Origin: an uncultured Ruminococcus sp.
GTDB taxonomy: Bacteria; Bacillota; Clostridia; Oscillospirales; Ruminococcaceae
Length of the DNA stretch: 17,742 nt
NCBI GenBank assembly: GCA_900539835.1
Contig: UQDR01000031.1
Span: forward strand, 1-17,742
Reading direction: 5' to 3'
Part shown: positions 7,698 through 15,458 of the stretch, piece by piece
Numbering within the stretch: position 1 is the stretch's first letter
How the letters are laid out: every line of letters starts with the position of its first letter
Translations under genes and position numbers: made by a program
The notes under the pieces: generated by a model
Seen by the model: only the letters and a program-made list of their open reading frames with translations
What the model was told of the DNA's origin: nothing
The model's database searches: none

Positions 7698-7726
7698 ATG
7701 ATAACACAGAACATTTGTTTTGTCAA
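7698..7726 (-). promoter_or_regulatory. Sigma-A promoter of dinB
   Basis: On the - strand, a consensus TTGACA (7721-7726) and TATCAT (-10, 7698-7703) are spaced by 17 bp. The start should be near 7691, about 40 nt before the ATG at 7651. The -35 hexamer exactly fills the gap between the two LexA-like boxes, and box 7709-7720 lies wholly within the spacer. Confidence 0.8.
7709..7720. promoter_or_regulatory. LexA-like (SOS) box 1 in the dinB promoter
   Basis: GAACATTTGTTT matches the Gram-positive LexA core GAACNNNNGTTC at 7 of its 8 fixed positions. It sits between -35 and -10, where bound repressor would block RNA polymerase. Confidence 0.6.
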
Positions 7727-7739
7727 GAACAAATGTTTG
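7727..7739. promoter_or_regulatory. LexA-like (SOS) box 2 in the dinB promoter
   Basis: GAACAAATGTTTG fits the Bacillus subtilis LexA/DinR consensus CGAACRNRYGTTYG at every position except the first C, which is A here. It is immediately upstream of the -35. The centres of the two boxes are 18 bp apart. Viewed together they form a perfect 10-bp inverted repeat (AACATTTGTT / AACAAATGTT) with an 8-bp spacer. Confidence 0.7.
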
Positions 7740-7757
7740 GAAATTTTATTTTAAATA

Positions 7758-7795
7758 AAAAACAGGTATTACGTCAAAATGTAACACCTGTTTTT
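7758..7795 (-). terminator. Rho-independent terminator at the end of the arginine operon
   Basis: A 15-position stem with one mismatch (7758-7772 / 7781-7795, core AAACAGGT / ACCTGTTT plus inner TTAC / GTAA) has an 8-nt loop. On the - strand it runs into GTTTTTTATTT. It lies about 20 bp after the argF stop and insulates dinB from read-through. The + strand side also has a T-run, so it could work in both directions. Confidence 0.85.
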
Positions 7796-7813
7796 ATTAA
7801 TCACAAATAACTA

Positions 7814-8722
7814 TTACTCACCCATTACTTTAACCATAACAGCTTTCTGGGCGTGAAGTCTGTTTTCAGCTTCCTCAAAGATTTCCTTTGCATGAGCTTC
7901 AAATACCTTTTCAGTGATTTCCTCTTCACGGTGAGCAGGGAGGCAATGTTGAACCATTGCGTCAGGTTTAGCAACTGACATTATCTCATCGTTTATCTGA
8001 TAACCTTTGAAGGCAATTTTACGCTTTTCTGTTTCAGCCTCTTCGCCCATAGATGTCCATACGTCTGTGAAGAGTACATCTGCATCCTTTGCCGCTTCCA
8101 TAGGAACATCAGTCATAGTAAATTTATCGCCGTATTCCTTTGTGAAATCAAGCACTTCCTGATCAGGCTGATAGTCTTTAGGACAAGCGATTGACACTTC
8201 CATTCCCACTTTAAGACCGCCGACGATAAGAGAATTAGCCATGTTGTTGCCGTCGCCGATATAGCACATTTTAAGCCCGTCAAAACGTCCCTTGAACTCA
8301 CGGATTGTCATAAGGTCGGCAAGTACCTGGCATGGGTGACAAAAGTCTGTAAGTCCGTTGATGATTGGAATTGAGCCGTATTCAGCTAAATCTTCAACTT
8401 CCTTTTGTTCAAATGTACGAATCATGATTCCGTCAAGATAGCGTGAAAGTACACGGGCAGTATCCTTAACCGGTTCGCCTCTTCCGATCTGCAAGTCACG
8501 ATTAGATAGGAACAGGGCTTGACCGCCAAGCTGGTACATTCCTGTTTCAAATGAAACTCTTGTACGAGTGGAGGACTTCTGGAATATCATTCCCAGAGTT
8601 TTACCTTTAAGCTTTGGATGAGGAATTCCGTTTTTAACCTCATATTTAAGCTGGTCGGCAAGGTTAAGAATATCAATAATTTCTTTCTTTGATAAGTCAA
8701 GCATTTTAAGCAAATGTTTCAT
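7814..8722 (-). CDS. argF: Ornithine carbamoyltransferase
   Basis: Joins ornithine and carbamoyl phosphate to citrulline, the sixth step of arginine synthesis, in the cytosol. The 302-residue product shows the carbamoyl-phosphate loop SSTRTR (50-55), HPCQ (129-132), the ornithine loop WTSMG (222-226) and HCLPAHR (259-265). The STRTR and SMG motifs point to ornithine rather than aspartate or putrescine as acceptor, and the operon supports a biosynthetic role. The ATG at 8722 is preceded by AAAGGAAG. It is the last gene of the operon, 17 bp after argD, and is followed by a terminator. Confidence 0.95.
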   Translation of the reverse strand: MKHLLKMLDLSKKEIIDILNLADQLKYEVKNGIPHPKLKGKTLGMIFQKSSTRTRVSFETGMYQLGGQALFLSNRDLQIGRGEPVKDTARVLSRYLDGIMIRTFEQKEVEDLAEYGSIPIINGLTDFCHPCQVLADLMTIREFKGRFDGLKMCYIGDGNNMANSLIVGGLKVGMEVSIACPKDYQPDQEVLDFTKEYGDKFTMTDVPMEAAKDADVLFTDVWTSMGEEAETEKRKIAFKGYQINDEIMSVAKPDAMVQHCLPAHREEEITEKVFEAHAKEIFEEAENRLHAQKAVMVKVMGE

Positions 8723-8739
8723 ATTGTTTCTTCCTTTCT

Positions 8740-9918
8740 TTATTCAAGTACTTTTTTCAGTATTTCAATTCCCTTGTCAATTTCCTCATAGGTTATTGTA
8801 AGAGGAGGGAGGAATCTGAGCTTTGTTTTTGCTGTAAGAACAAGCAGTCCATTGTCAAGACATGCTTTGCATATATCTGAGGCATTTTTGGTTTTAAGTC
8901 TAACGCCTATCATAAGTCCTAATCCGTCAATGCCGTCTACTTCAGGTATTTCTAAGAGCTTTTCTTTGAAATATTCACTTTTTTTCATTACTTCATCAAG
9001 AAATTCAGGCTTGGTAACCTTATTGAGCACAGCATTTCCGCCTGCACATGAAATTGGGTTTCCTCCGAAGGTTGAGCCGTGCGTGCCTTTAGAAAGCACA
9101 TCGCAGCATTTTTCATCTGCAAGACAAGCTCCGATAGGAACGCCGCCTGCTAATCCTTTTGCAAGAGTTGTAACATTAGGGCGTTTTCCGTAATGTTCAG
9201 AAGCAAGCAGCTTTCCTGTTCTTCCGATACCTGTTTGAACCTCATCACCAATCGTCAGGATATCTCTGCTTTCGCATTCATCGAAAACAGCGTTGACAAA
9301 GTCTTGGGTGAGAGGAATAACTCCGCCTTCGCCCTGAACAAACTCAAACATAACTGCACAGATTTTGCCGTCATATTCGTTGAGCTTATCCTTTAAGTCC
9401 TGAATATTATTTGCTTCAACGTTTATAAATCCCGGAGTAAATGGGAAGAAGTAATTATGAAAGACATCCTGTCCTGTTGCGGAGAGGGTAGTCATTGTTC
9501 TTCCGTGGAAGCTGTTCACTAAGGTAATAATAATATTTCTTTCAGCTTCCTTGCCGTATTTATCAAAGCTGTATTTTCTTGCAAGCTTAATGGCGCATTC
9601 GTTTGCTTCAGCACCGGAATTACCAAAAAACATTTTGCTGTAGCCTGTTGCATCGCAAAGCTTATTTGCAAAATCAGCCTGTACTTTTGTATAGTAATAA
9701 TTAGATGTATGCTGTATTGTTTTTGCCTGGGAACAAATTGCGTCTACCCAATCGGAATCACAAAAGCCAAGGCTGTTTGTACCGATTCCCGAGCCGAAGT
9801 CGATATATTCCTTTCCGTCCTCGCTTATGGCAGTACGGTTTTCGCCGCTGTCAAGAACAAGGTCATATCTTCCGTAGGTTCCCATGACATTTTTATTAAA
9901 CCTGTCTATGGTATTCAT
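8740..9918 (-). CDS. argD: Acetylornithine aminotransferase
   Basis: A PLP enzyme that transfers the amino group of glutamate to N-acetylglutamate semialdehyde, giving N-acetylornithine. The 392 residues include the PLP-phosphate segment GNSGAEANECA (99-109), FHGRT (137-141), GDEVQTGIGRTG (224-235) with cofactor-contacting Asp225, and the Schiff-base lysine Lys254 in TLAKGLAGG. This is a class III aminotransferase of normal ArgD length. The family includes ornithine and GABA aminotransferases; the position between argB and argF decides the name. The start has an AAAGGA site upstream. The gap to argB is 26 bp. Confidence 0.95.
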   Translation of the reverse strand: MNTIDRFNKNVMGTYGRYDLVLDSGENRTAISEDGKEYIDFGSGIGTNSLGFCDSDWVDAICSQAKTIQHTSNYYYTKVQADFANKLCDATGYSKMFFGNSGAEANECAIKLARKYSFDKYGKEAERNIIITLVNSFHGRTMTTLSATGQDVFHNYFFPFTPGFINVEANNIQDLKDKLNEYDGKICAVMFEFVQGEGGVIPLTQDFVNAVFDECESRDILTIGDEVQTGIGRTGKLLASEHYGKRPNVTTLAKGLAGGVPIGACLADEKCCDVLSKGTHGSTFGGNPISCAGGNAVLNKVTKPEFLDEVMKKSEYFKEKLLEIPEVDGIDGLGLMIGVRLKTKNASDICKACLDNGLLVLTAKTKLRFLPPLTITYEEIDKGIEILKKVLE

Positions 9919-9944
9919 ATTAAATTGTCCTTTCTCTGCTGTTA

Positions 9945-10814
9945 TTACATAAACTGTGTACCGACGCCTTCGTTTGTAAGAAGCTCGATCAAAATTGAAT
10001 GAGGTACTCTTCCGTCAATAATTGAAGTCTTTTTAACTCCACGTCTGACAGCCTCAACACAGCAATCAATTTTAGGAATCATTCCGCCGCTTATTATACC
10101 GGCTTTTTTTAGATATGGCACATCACTTACATTAACAGTAGGGATAAGCGTTGAATCGTCGTCCTTGTCCTGCAAAAGACCTGCAATATCAGTCATAAGA
10201 ATAAGATTTTCAGCTCTCAGACAGGAAGCAATTCTTGCTGCGGCTGTGTCAGCGTTTATATTATAAGCCTGACCGTCTTCAGAAGTTCCTACTGTTGCGA
10301 TAATTGGGACATATCCATTGTTAAGTGCATCAAGAATAGGCTTTGTGGTAACTTTCTTAATTTCACCTACATATCCTAAATCTACATCTCCCTGAAGCTT
10401 TTCAGCTAAAATCATCTGTCCGTCACAGCCGCAAAGTCCCAATGCTTTTCCGCCGTGAAGCTGGAGTGCTGAAACAAGCTCTTTATTTACTTTTCCCGTA
10501 AGTACCATTTTGACTATATCTATAGTGTCCTTATCAGTATATCTCAATCCACCGATAAATCTGCTTTCGATTCCTACTCTTTTGAGCATTGCATTGATTT
10601 CAGGTCCGCCGCCATGCACAAGCACAACCTTTATACCGACTTCAGTGAGAAGCACAATATCGCTCATTACGGCTTCTTTGAGGGCATCGTTAGTCATAGC
10701 GTTTCCGCCGTATTTTACCACAACGATTTTATTGTGATATTTCTGGATATAAGGCAGTGCATCAATTAGAATCTGTGAACGAAGCTTGTTTGACACAGTT
10801 TTTATTTCTTCCAT
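9945..10814 (-). CDS. argB: N-acetylglutamate kinase
   Basis: Phosphorylates N-acetylglutamate with ATP, the second step of the pathway. In the 289-residue form the ATP/phosphate lysine is Lys34 in VVVKYGGNAM, the glycine loop is VHGGGPEI (66-73), and MTDIAGLL and IDGRVPHSILIEL follow. An N-terminal helix before the kinase core (residues 1-28) and the IDGRxPHSIL...EGxGT end are typical of the arginine-inhibited, hexameric NAGK type. Feedback inhibition by arginine is therefore likely, as inference. The ATG at 10814 is preferred: AAAGGA (10824-10829) touches the alternative ATG at 10823 directly but is a normal 9 nt from 10814. The gap to the argJ stop is 23 bp. Confidence 0.95.
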   Translation of the reverse strand: MEEIKTVSNKLRSQILIDALPYIQKYHNKIVVVKYGGNAMTNDALKEAVMSDIVLLTEVGIKVVLVHGGGPEINAMLKRVGIESRFIGGLRYTDKDTIDIVKMVLTGKVNKELVSALQLHGGKALGLCGCDGQMILAEKLQGDVDLGYVGEIKKVTTKPILDALNNGYVPIIATVGTSEDGQAYNINADTAAARIASCLRAENLILMTDIAGLLQDKDDDSTLIPTVNVSDVPYLKKAGIISGGMIPKIDCCVEAVRRGVKKTSIIDGRVPHSILIELLTNEGVGTQFM

Positions 10815-10823
10815 TAATCCCAT

Positions 10824-10829
10824 TCCTTT
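10824..10829 (-). promoter_or_regulatory. Ribosome binding site deciding the argB start
   Basis: AAAGGA on the - strand abuts the ATG at 10823 with no spacer but lies 9 nt before the in-frame ATG at 10814. The second ATG is therefore the likely start, and the longer product with an N-terminal MGL is unlikely. Confidence 0.7.
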
Positions 10830-10837
10830 AAATTAAA

Positions 10838-12109
10838 TTATGATCTGTAATCACCGTTGATTTTAACATAGTCATAGGTTAAGTCGCATCCCCAGGCAGT
10901 TGCTGAATAATCTCCGTCACCAATTGAAACGGAAATAGCAATTTCGTCTTCAAGCAATACCTTCTTTGCCTCTTCTTCAGAAAATTCAATTCCTGAACCG
11001 TTTTCACAAACATGTATTTCACCGGCTTTTGAAGAAAGTGAAACTGCTACTTTATTAATATCAAATTCAGCGTCAGCATACCCTACAGCACAAAGAATTC
11101 TGCCCCAGTTTGCATCAGAACCAAACATTGCACATTTAAATAGGGGAGAGCATATAACGCTTTTTGCAACCGTAATTGCACTATCCAAATCATCAGCGCC
11201 GGAAACTGTACATTCAAGCAGCTTTGAAGCCCCCTCGCCGTCTTTAGCGAGCATTCTTGTCATATTCATCATTACGATATACAAAGCTTGTTTAAAAACT
11301 TCATAGTTTGCATTTTCAGATGAAATCTCATTATTTCCTGCCATACCGTTTGCCATTAGCGCAACCATGTCGTTTGTGGACTGGTCGCCGTCAACAGACA
11401 GGCAGTTATATGTTATTTTTACAACTTCACTGAGTGCCTTTTGCAGCATATCTCTTGAAACCGCACAGTCAGTTGTAATAAAATTAAGTGTTGTTGCCAT
11501 ATTGGGGTGAATCATGCCGCTTCCTTTAGCCATGCCGCCTAAATGACAAGTTTTTCCGTCAATTTCAAATTCAACGGCAACTTCTTTTTTCACTGTATCA
11601 GTAGTCATAATAGCGGTGGCAGCGTCCTCATTTCCGCATACGCAAAGACCTAAAACAAGCTTTGGCATTGCCTTTTCAATAGGTTCTATGGGGAGGATCT
11701 GTCCGATAACTCCTGTTGAAGCAACGATAACCTCTTCCGGCTTTATATTAAGTGCATCAGCTGTAAGCTTACACATTTTTTCAGCTTTTTCCTCGCCGTC
11801 AGCATTGCATGTGTTGGCATTTTTAGAATTTACGATAACAGCCTGAGCTTTTCCGCCTGTTGCTTCAAGATTTCTCTTTGTAACAAGAATCGGAGCTCCT
11901 TTTACTTTATTTTGTGTATAAACTGCTGCGGCGTTGCACATAATGTCGGAAACCACAAGTGCAATATCATTTTTATGATTATTCACAGGGCTTTCGTTGC
12001 CGTCAGCTTCTGCTGATTTCTTTATACCGCAGTATACACCACTGGCTTTAAATCCCTTAGCGGCGCAAACTCCGCCTTCTATATATTTATATCCTTCAAA
12101 TTCTTTCAT
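10838..12109 (-). CDS. argJ: Bifunctional glutamate N-acetyltransferase / ornithine acetyltransferase
   Basis: Moves the acetyl group from N-acetylornithine to glutamate, recycling acetate in the cyclic arginine pathway; many members also use acetyl-CoA. The 423-residue precursor has the self-cleavage region KGSGMIHPNMATTL. By family analogy the chain splits before Thr206, which becomes the nucleophile, giving alpha (1-205) and beta (206-423) chains. The C-terminus WGCDLTYDYVKINGDYRS is typical. No argA or argE is present nearby, in line with an ArgJ-based cycle. Residues about 33-46 (AEADGNESPVNNHK) look like an insertion, in place of the short turn usually found between the GIK and DIALVVSD segments. 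The start has AGAGGT upstream and is 13 bp after the proX-like stop. Confidence 0.95.
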   Translation of the reverse strand: MKEFEGYKYIEGGVCAAKGFKASGVYCGIKKSAEADGNESPVNNHKNDIALVVSDIMCNAAAVYTQNKVKGAPILVTKRNLEATGGKAQAVIVNSKNANTCNADGEEKAEKMCKLTADALNIKPEEVIVASTGVIGQILPIEPIEKAMPKLVLGLCVCGNEDAATAIMTTDTVKKEVAVEFEIDGKTCHLGGMAKGSGMIHPNMATTLNFITTDCAVSRDMLQKALSEVVKITYNCLSVDGDQSTNDMVALMANGMAGNNEISSENANYEVFKQALYIVMMNMTRMLAKDGEGASKLLECTVSGADDLDSAITVAKSVICSPLFKCAMFGSDANWGRILCAVGYADAEFDINKVAVSLSSKAGEIHVCENGSGIEFSEEEAKKVLLEDEIAISVSIGDGDYSATAWGCDLTYDYVKINGDYRS

Positions 12110-12122
12110 TTCACTACCTCTT

Positions 12123-12587
12123 TTATATTAATATATACTCATGGTTTGTATACTCAATAAATTTGATCAGGTCATCATATCTGATATTAAGGCTTTTGGA
12201 ATTATCATTCGGGTGGAAAAGCAGCAACTTATCCTTTAATTCATTATCTATCAAAAGGGTGACAGTGTTTTCCGCATCATTGATTATACCTAACGGAGAA
12301 ACTCCTCCACGTTTTAATTTAAGCAATTCCCAAAGCTTTTCTTCATTGCCGAATGAAAGATGCCCCAACCCATTTTGCTTTCCCAACGATTTTAAATCAG
12401 CTCGTTTTTCATCGGGAAGAATATACATAAAATACTGCTTTTTATTGTTCCTAAGAAAAAGGTTTTTACAGCCCTCTCCGTTAATAAGCGTTTTGACGAA
12501 CTGTGCCTGTTCGCAAGTAAAAACAGATTCATGCTCAATCATTGTATATTCAATTTCAAGTTTATTAAGTATATCTAATACTTCCAT
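12123..12587 (-). CDS. proX: Prolyl-tRNA editing protein (YbaK/ProX, INS-like deacylase)
   Basis: A 154-residue stand-alone editing domain; relatives such as PrdX and ProXp-ala hydrolyse mischarged Ala-tRNA(Pro) (YbaK itself Cys-tRNA(Pro)). Visible marks are the N-terminal EYTMIEHESVFTCEQA, a lysine in GCKNLFLRN (Lys41, the position of the conserved catalytic lysine), the middle LPDEKRADLK, and GGVSPLGIIND near residues 94-104, a conserved loop. The size and KNLFL motif favour the PrdX/ProXp-ala branch, but substrate choice cannot be proven here. Its ATG overlaps the argC stop by one base (TAATG), so translation is probably coupled. It has no known place in arginine synthesis. Confidence 0.85.
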   Translation of the reverse strand: MEVLDILNKLEIEYTMIEHESVFTCEQAQFVKTLINGEGCKNLFLRNNKKQYFMYILPDEKRADLKSLGKQNGLGHLSFGNEEKLWELLKLKRGGVSPLGIINDAENTVTLLIDNELKDKLLLFHPNDNSKSLNIRYDDLIKFIEYTNHEYILI

Positions 12588-13516
12588 TATTCTTTACCAA
12601 GCATTATGTCCATGTTCTGAACTGCTGCGCCGGAAGCGCCTTTGCCTAAGTTATCAAAACGAGAGCAAAGCAATATTTGTTCGTCATTGCCGAATACAAA
12701 TATCTGCATGTCATTTGTACCAGACAGGGTATTTGCAGCCAAGAAACCATCGGGCAGCGTATCTCTTCCGCCAAGCTCCATAACCTTTACATATTTCTGT
12801 CCCGAATAATGCTCTGATAAAATTTCGTGTATATCTTTTGATGTATAAGCTTTTGTCAATGCTCTTGAAATGAGGGGCACTGAAACCACCATTCCGTTAT
12901 AATAATCGTCAACGATCGGGTTAAACATCGGCTTATATTTGAGTCCACAGACATACTGCATTTCAGGCAGGTGCTTATGTGCCTGAGCCAGTGCATATTG
13001 TCTGGGAGAATACATTTCTTTAGTTTTGCTTTCAGATTCAATAGCGGCAATCATTTTTTTTCCACCGCCGCTGTAGCCTGAAACCGCATGGCATGTCAGG
13101 GGATAATCTTCAGGAAGAACCCCTGCCTGAACCAGCGGATATACAAGTGATATAAAACCGCTTGCATAACAGCCGGGATTTGCAACTCTTTTAGAATTTT
13201 TTATTTTTTCTCTATGCTGTGCAGAAAGCTCAGGGAAGCCGTAATCCCAAGCAGGATTGGTTCTGTGAGCAGTTGATGCATCAATTATTCTTGTGTTTGG
13301 ATTTTCACATAGAGCTGCCGCTTCAATAGCTGCTGCATCTGGAAGGCATAAAAATGTTATATCAGACTCATTTATAAGCTTTTTTCTTTCAGCAGTGTCC
13401 TTACGCTTGTCCTCGGATATTGTTAAGATTTCGAGGTCGTCACGTCCTTCAAATCTATCAAAGATCTGAAGTCCGGTAGTACCTTCTTTGCCGTCAATAA
13501 ACACTTTTGTTTTCAT
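12587..13516 (-). CDS. argC: N-acetyl-gamma-glutamyl-phosphate reductase (short, type 2 form)
   Basis: NADPH-dependent reduction of N-acetylglutamyl phosphate to the semialdehyde. The 309-residue product begins VFIDGKEGTTGLQI, the nucleotide-binding start typical of the shorter type 2 ArgC, unlike the common GxxGYxGxEL form. The catalytic cysteine is Cys116 in VANPGCYASG, and HAVSGYSGGGKK and HKHLPEM follow. In many Clostridia argC, argJ, argB and argD are contiguous; here the editing gene sits between argC and argJ. The ATG at 13516 follows AAAGGA by 9 nt. The gap from the membrane-protein gene is 21 bp. Confidence 0.94.
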   Translation of the reverse strand: MKTKVFIDGKEGTTGLQIFDRFEGRDDLEILTISEDKRKDTAERKKLINESDITFLCLPDAAAIEAAALCENPNTRIIDASTAHRTNPAWDYGFPELSAQHREKIKNSKRVANPGCYASGFISLVYPLVQAGVLPEDYPLTCHAVSGYSGGGKKMIAAIESESKTKEMYSPRQYALAQAHKHLPEMQYVCGLKYKPMFNPIVDDYYNGMVVSVPLISRALTKAYTSKDIHEILSEHYSGQKYVKVMELGGRDTLPDGFLAANTLSGTNDMQIFVFGNDEQILLCSRFDNLGKGASGAAVQNMDIMLGKE

Positions 13517-13537
13517 TTATAACATTCCTTTATTTTT

Positions 13538-13972
13538 TTAATCAATAATGCTTTTATATTCCTTTTCAGCTTTTTCTTTTGCTTTTTTCTTAGCGTTGAT
13601 TTTATCTTCAACTGTTGTGATTTTGCTGTCGTCACAAAACTGCCTGCCTATTGCACTGCCGAAAAGTACGGTGATTATTGTCATTACCATAAAATTTGGC
13701 TCAACTGAATCAAAGCCTAATAAAAAATAGGCAATTAAAGCAATAGCTATTATCGTCAGGATAAAATAATATTTATATCCATAGTTTTTAGCATATTTAA
13801 AGCAAAGAAAAAAAGTACCTATAGGGTAAATGAATAAAAAGCCGATAATAAATGGCATTAAAGCCACAGTTAATTTTGTTGTTAGATAGAAAATTCCGTA
13901 GCTGATTAAAGCCCAAATAGCAATTAAAGTTATTGCGGAATTAAGGGGCTTTCCAAATAAAAAGTTTCTCAT
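13538..13972 (-). CDS. Small membrane protein of unknown function
   Basis: I do not recognise this 144-residue protein. It has four likely membrane helices (about 12-30, 36-58, 69-86, 93-109), short loops with KYAKNYGYKYY between helices 2 and 3, and a charged cytosolic-looking tail rich in Lys and Glu (122-140, KINAKKKAKEKAEKEYK) that may form a helix or coiled coil. Its ATG overlaps the argH stop in an ATGA junction, and only a weak purine stretch (AGAGAAA) precedes it, so it is probably translated by coupling to argH. That placement suggests expression tied to arginine synthesis. A role in transport or in holding enzymes at the membrane is only speculation. No signal peptide or catalytic motif is seen. 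Confidence 0.75.
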   Translation of the reverse strand: MRNFLFGKPLNSAITLIAIWALISYGIFYLTTKLTVALMPFIIGFLFIYPIGTFFLCFKYAKNYGYKYYFILTIIAIALIAYFLLGFDSVEPNFMVMTIITVLFGSAIGRQFCDDSKITTVEDKINAKKKAKEKAEKEYKSIID

Positions 13973-15345
13973 TTTAATTTTTCTCTTGTATATTCAATCT
14001 GTGCTTTTACCGATTCAGGAGCAGGACCGCCGTAAGCTTTTCTTTGCATAACACAGGTTTCAAGGCTTATTGCGTCATATACGTCCTCTTCAAAGGTTTC
14101 ACACAATGCCTTATATTCTTCCAACGGCAGTGTTTCCAAGGTAAGATTCTTTTCAATGCATGAGTGAACTAACGTGCCGGTTATTTTATATGCATCTCTG
14201 AAAGGCAGGCCTTTTTTTACAAGATAGTCAGCGCAGTCAGTAGCGTTAATAAAGCCTTTTGCGGCTGCATTTCTCATATTTTCAGGTATAACCTTCATTG
14301 TTTCAATCATTGGAATGAAAGTTGTTAGGCAAAGCTTAACTGTGTCAACAGCGTCAAAAATAGCTTCTTTATCCTCTTGCATATCTTTGTTATAAGCAAG
14401 TGACAAGCCTTTCATCATTGTAAGCAGTGTAGTGAGGTCGCCGTATACACGACCTGTTTTTCCTCTGATAAGCTCAGTGATATCCGGGTTTTTTTTCTGC
14501 GGCATAATAGACGAACCTGTTGCATAAGCGTCGTCAAGTTCAATGAACTTAAATTCCCATGAACACCAAAGCACAATTTCCTCAGAAAAACGTGAAAGGT
14601 GCATCATGAGTATAGAAATTGCAGATGCAAGCTCAATACAGAAATCTCTGTCTGAAACACCGTCCAGTGAGTTTTGTGTGATTTCATCAAATCCAAGAAG
14701 GTCACAGACACGCTGTCTGTTTATTGGATAAGTAGTTGACGCTAACGCACCGCTTCCTAACGGCATAATGTTAGTCCTCTTATATGTGTCTTTAAGTCTG
14801 TCTAAATCTCTTAAAAGCATTTGTGCATATGCCATGATGTGGTGAGCAAAGGTAATAGGCTGCGCTCTTTGAAGGTGAGTATATCCCGGCATTACTGTGG
14901 TAAGATTTTTCTCTGCAAGATCAGCAAGTGTTTCGATAAGCTCTTTAACCAGCTTTTCAATTTCCTTTATTTCAACTTTAAGGTTCATTCTGATATCAAG
15001 AGCTACTTGGTCGTTTCTTGAACGTGCAGTGTGAAGTCTTTTTCCTGCGTCGCCAAGACGGGAAGTTAGTTCAGCCTCCACAAACATATGCACGTCCTCA
15101 GCGGTTGGATCAAAGTGGAGATCTCCGTTGTCGATATCCTCTAAAATTCCTTTTAGTCCTTTAATAATTGACTTGCTTTCCTCAAGGGGAATTATTCCGC
15201 ACTCGCCAAGCATGGTTGCATGTGCAATTGACCCCTCGATATCCTGTTTATACATTCTTGCATCAAAGGAAATGGACGAATTAAAATCGTTTACTCTTTC
15301 ATCAATTTCCTTTGTAAATCTTCCTGCCCACATTTTGCCTGCCAT
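13969..15345 (-). CDS. argH: Argininosuccinate lyase
   Basis: Splits argininosuccinate into arginine and fumarate, the last step. The 458 residues show the fumarase-superfamily signature TGSSIMPQKKNPD (276-288) with the mobile catalytic serine loop (Ser278/279), HTARSRNDQVALD (105-117) and GYTHLQRAQPI (154-164) with His157. Length is normal. The start at 15345 (MAGKMWAGRF) has AAAGGA about 10 nt upstream; a second ATG four codons on is less well placed. The gene is separated from argG by 113 bp, the largest gap inside the cluster, and its last bases overlap the membrane-protein start. Confidence 0.96.
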   Translation of the reverse strand: MAGKMWAGRFTKEIDERVNDFNSSISFDARMYKQDIEGSIAHATMLGECGIIPLEESKSIIKGLKGILEDIDNGDLHFDPTAEDVHMFVEAELTSRLGDAGKRLHTARSRNDQVALDIRMNLKVEIKEIEKLVKELIETLADLAEKNLTTVMPGYTHLQRAQPITFAHHIMAYAQMLLRDLDRLKDTYKRTNIMPLGSGALASTTYPINRQRVCDLLGFDEITQNSLDGVSDRDFCIELASAISILMMHLSRFSEEIVLWCSWEFKFIELDDAYATGSSIMPQKKNPDITELIRGKTGRVYGDLTTLLTMMKGLSLAYNKDMQEDKEAIFDAVDTVKLCLTTFIPMIETMKVIPENMRNAAAKGFINATDCADYLVKKGLPFRDAYKITGTLVHSCIEKNLTLETLPLEEYKALCETFEEDVYDAISLETCVMQRKAYGGPAPESVKAQIEYTREKLK

Positions 15346-15389
15346 AAATATTATTTCCTTTCAAATTAAATGTAAAAACGCATGGGCAA

Positions 15390-15402
15390 AACAATCTGCA
15401 TT
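15390..15402 (-). repeat. 13-bp motif shared by the argG and argH upstream regions (copy 1)
   Basis: AATGCAGATTGTT on the - strand lies 45 bp upstream of the argH start, in the 113-bp argG-argH gap. An identical copy is at 16898-16910 upstream of argG in the same orientation. Function is unknown. I see no convincing promoter or terminator in the rest of this gap. Confidence 0.4.
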
Positions 15403-15458
15403 ACAATCCGACTTTTGGACTATCGCACAATTATCCTGCCCTAATGGTTTTAACAGCG

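Noticed and set aside
12163..12783. 206-residue open frame on the + strand opposite proX and argC
   Set aside because: It is antisense to two well-supported genes, lacks a good ribosome site, and its composition (Ser/Phe/Leu-rich) is that of a shadow frame.
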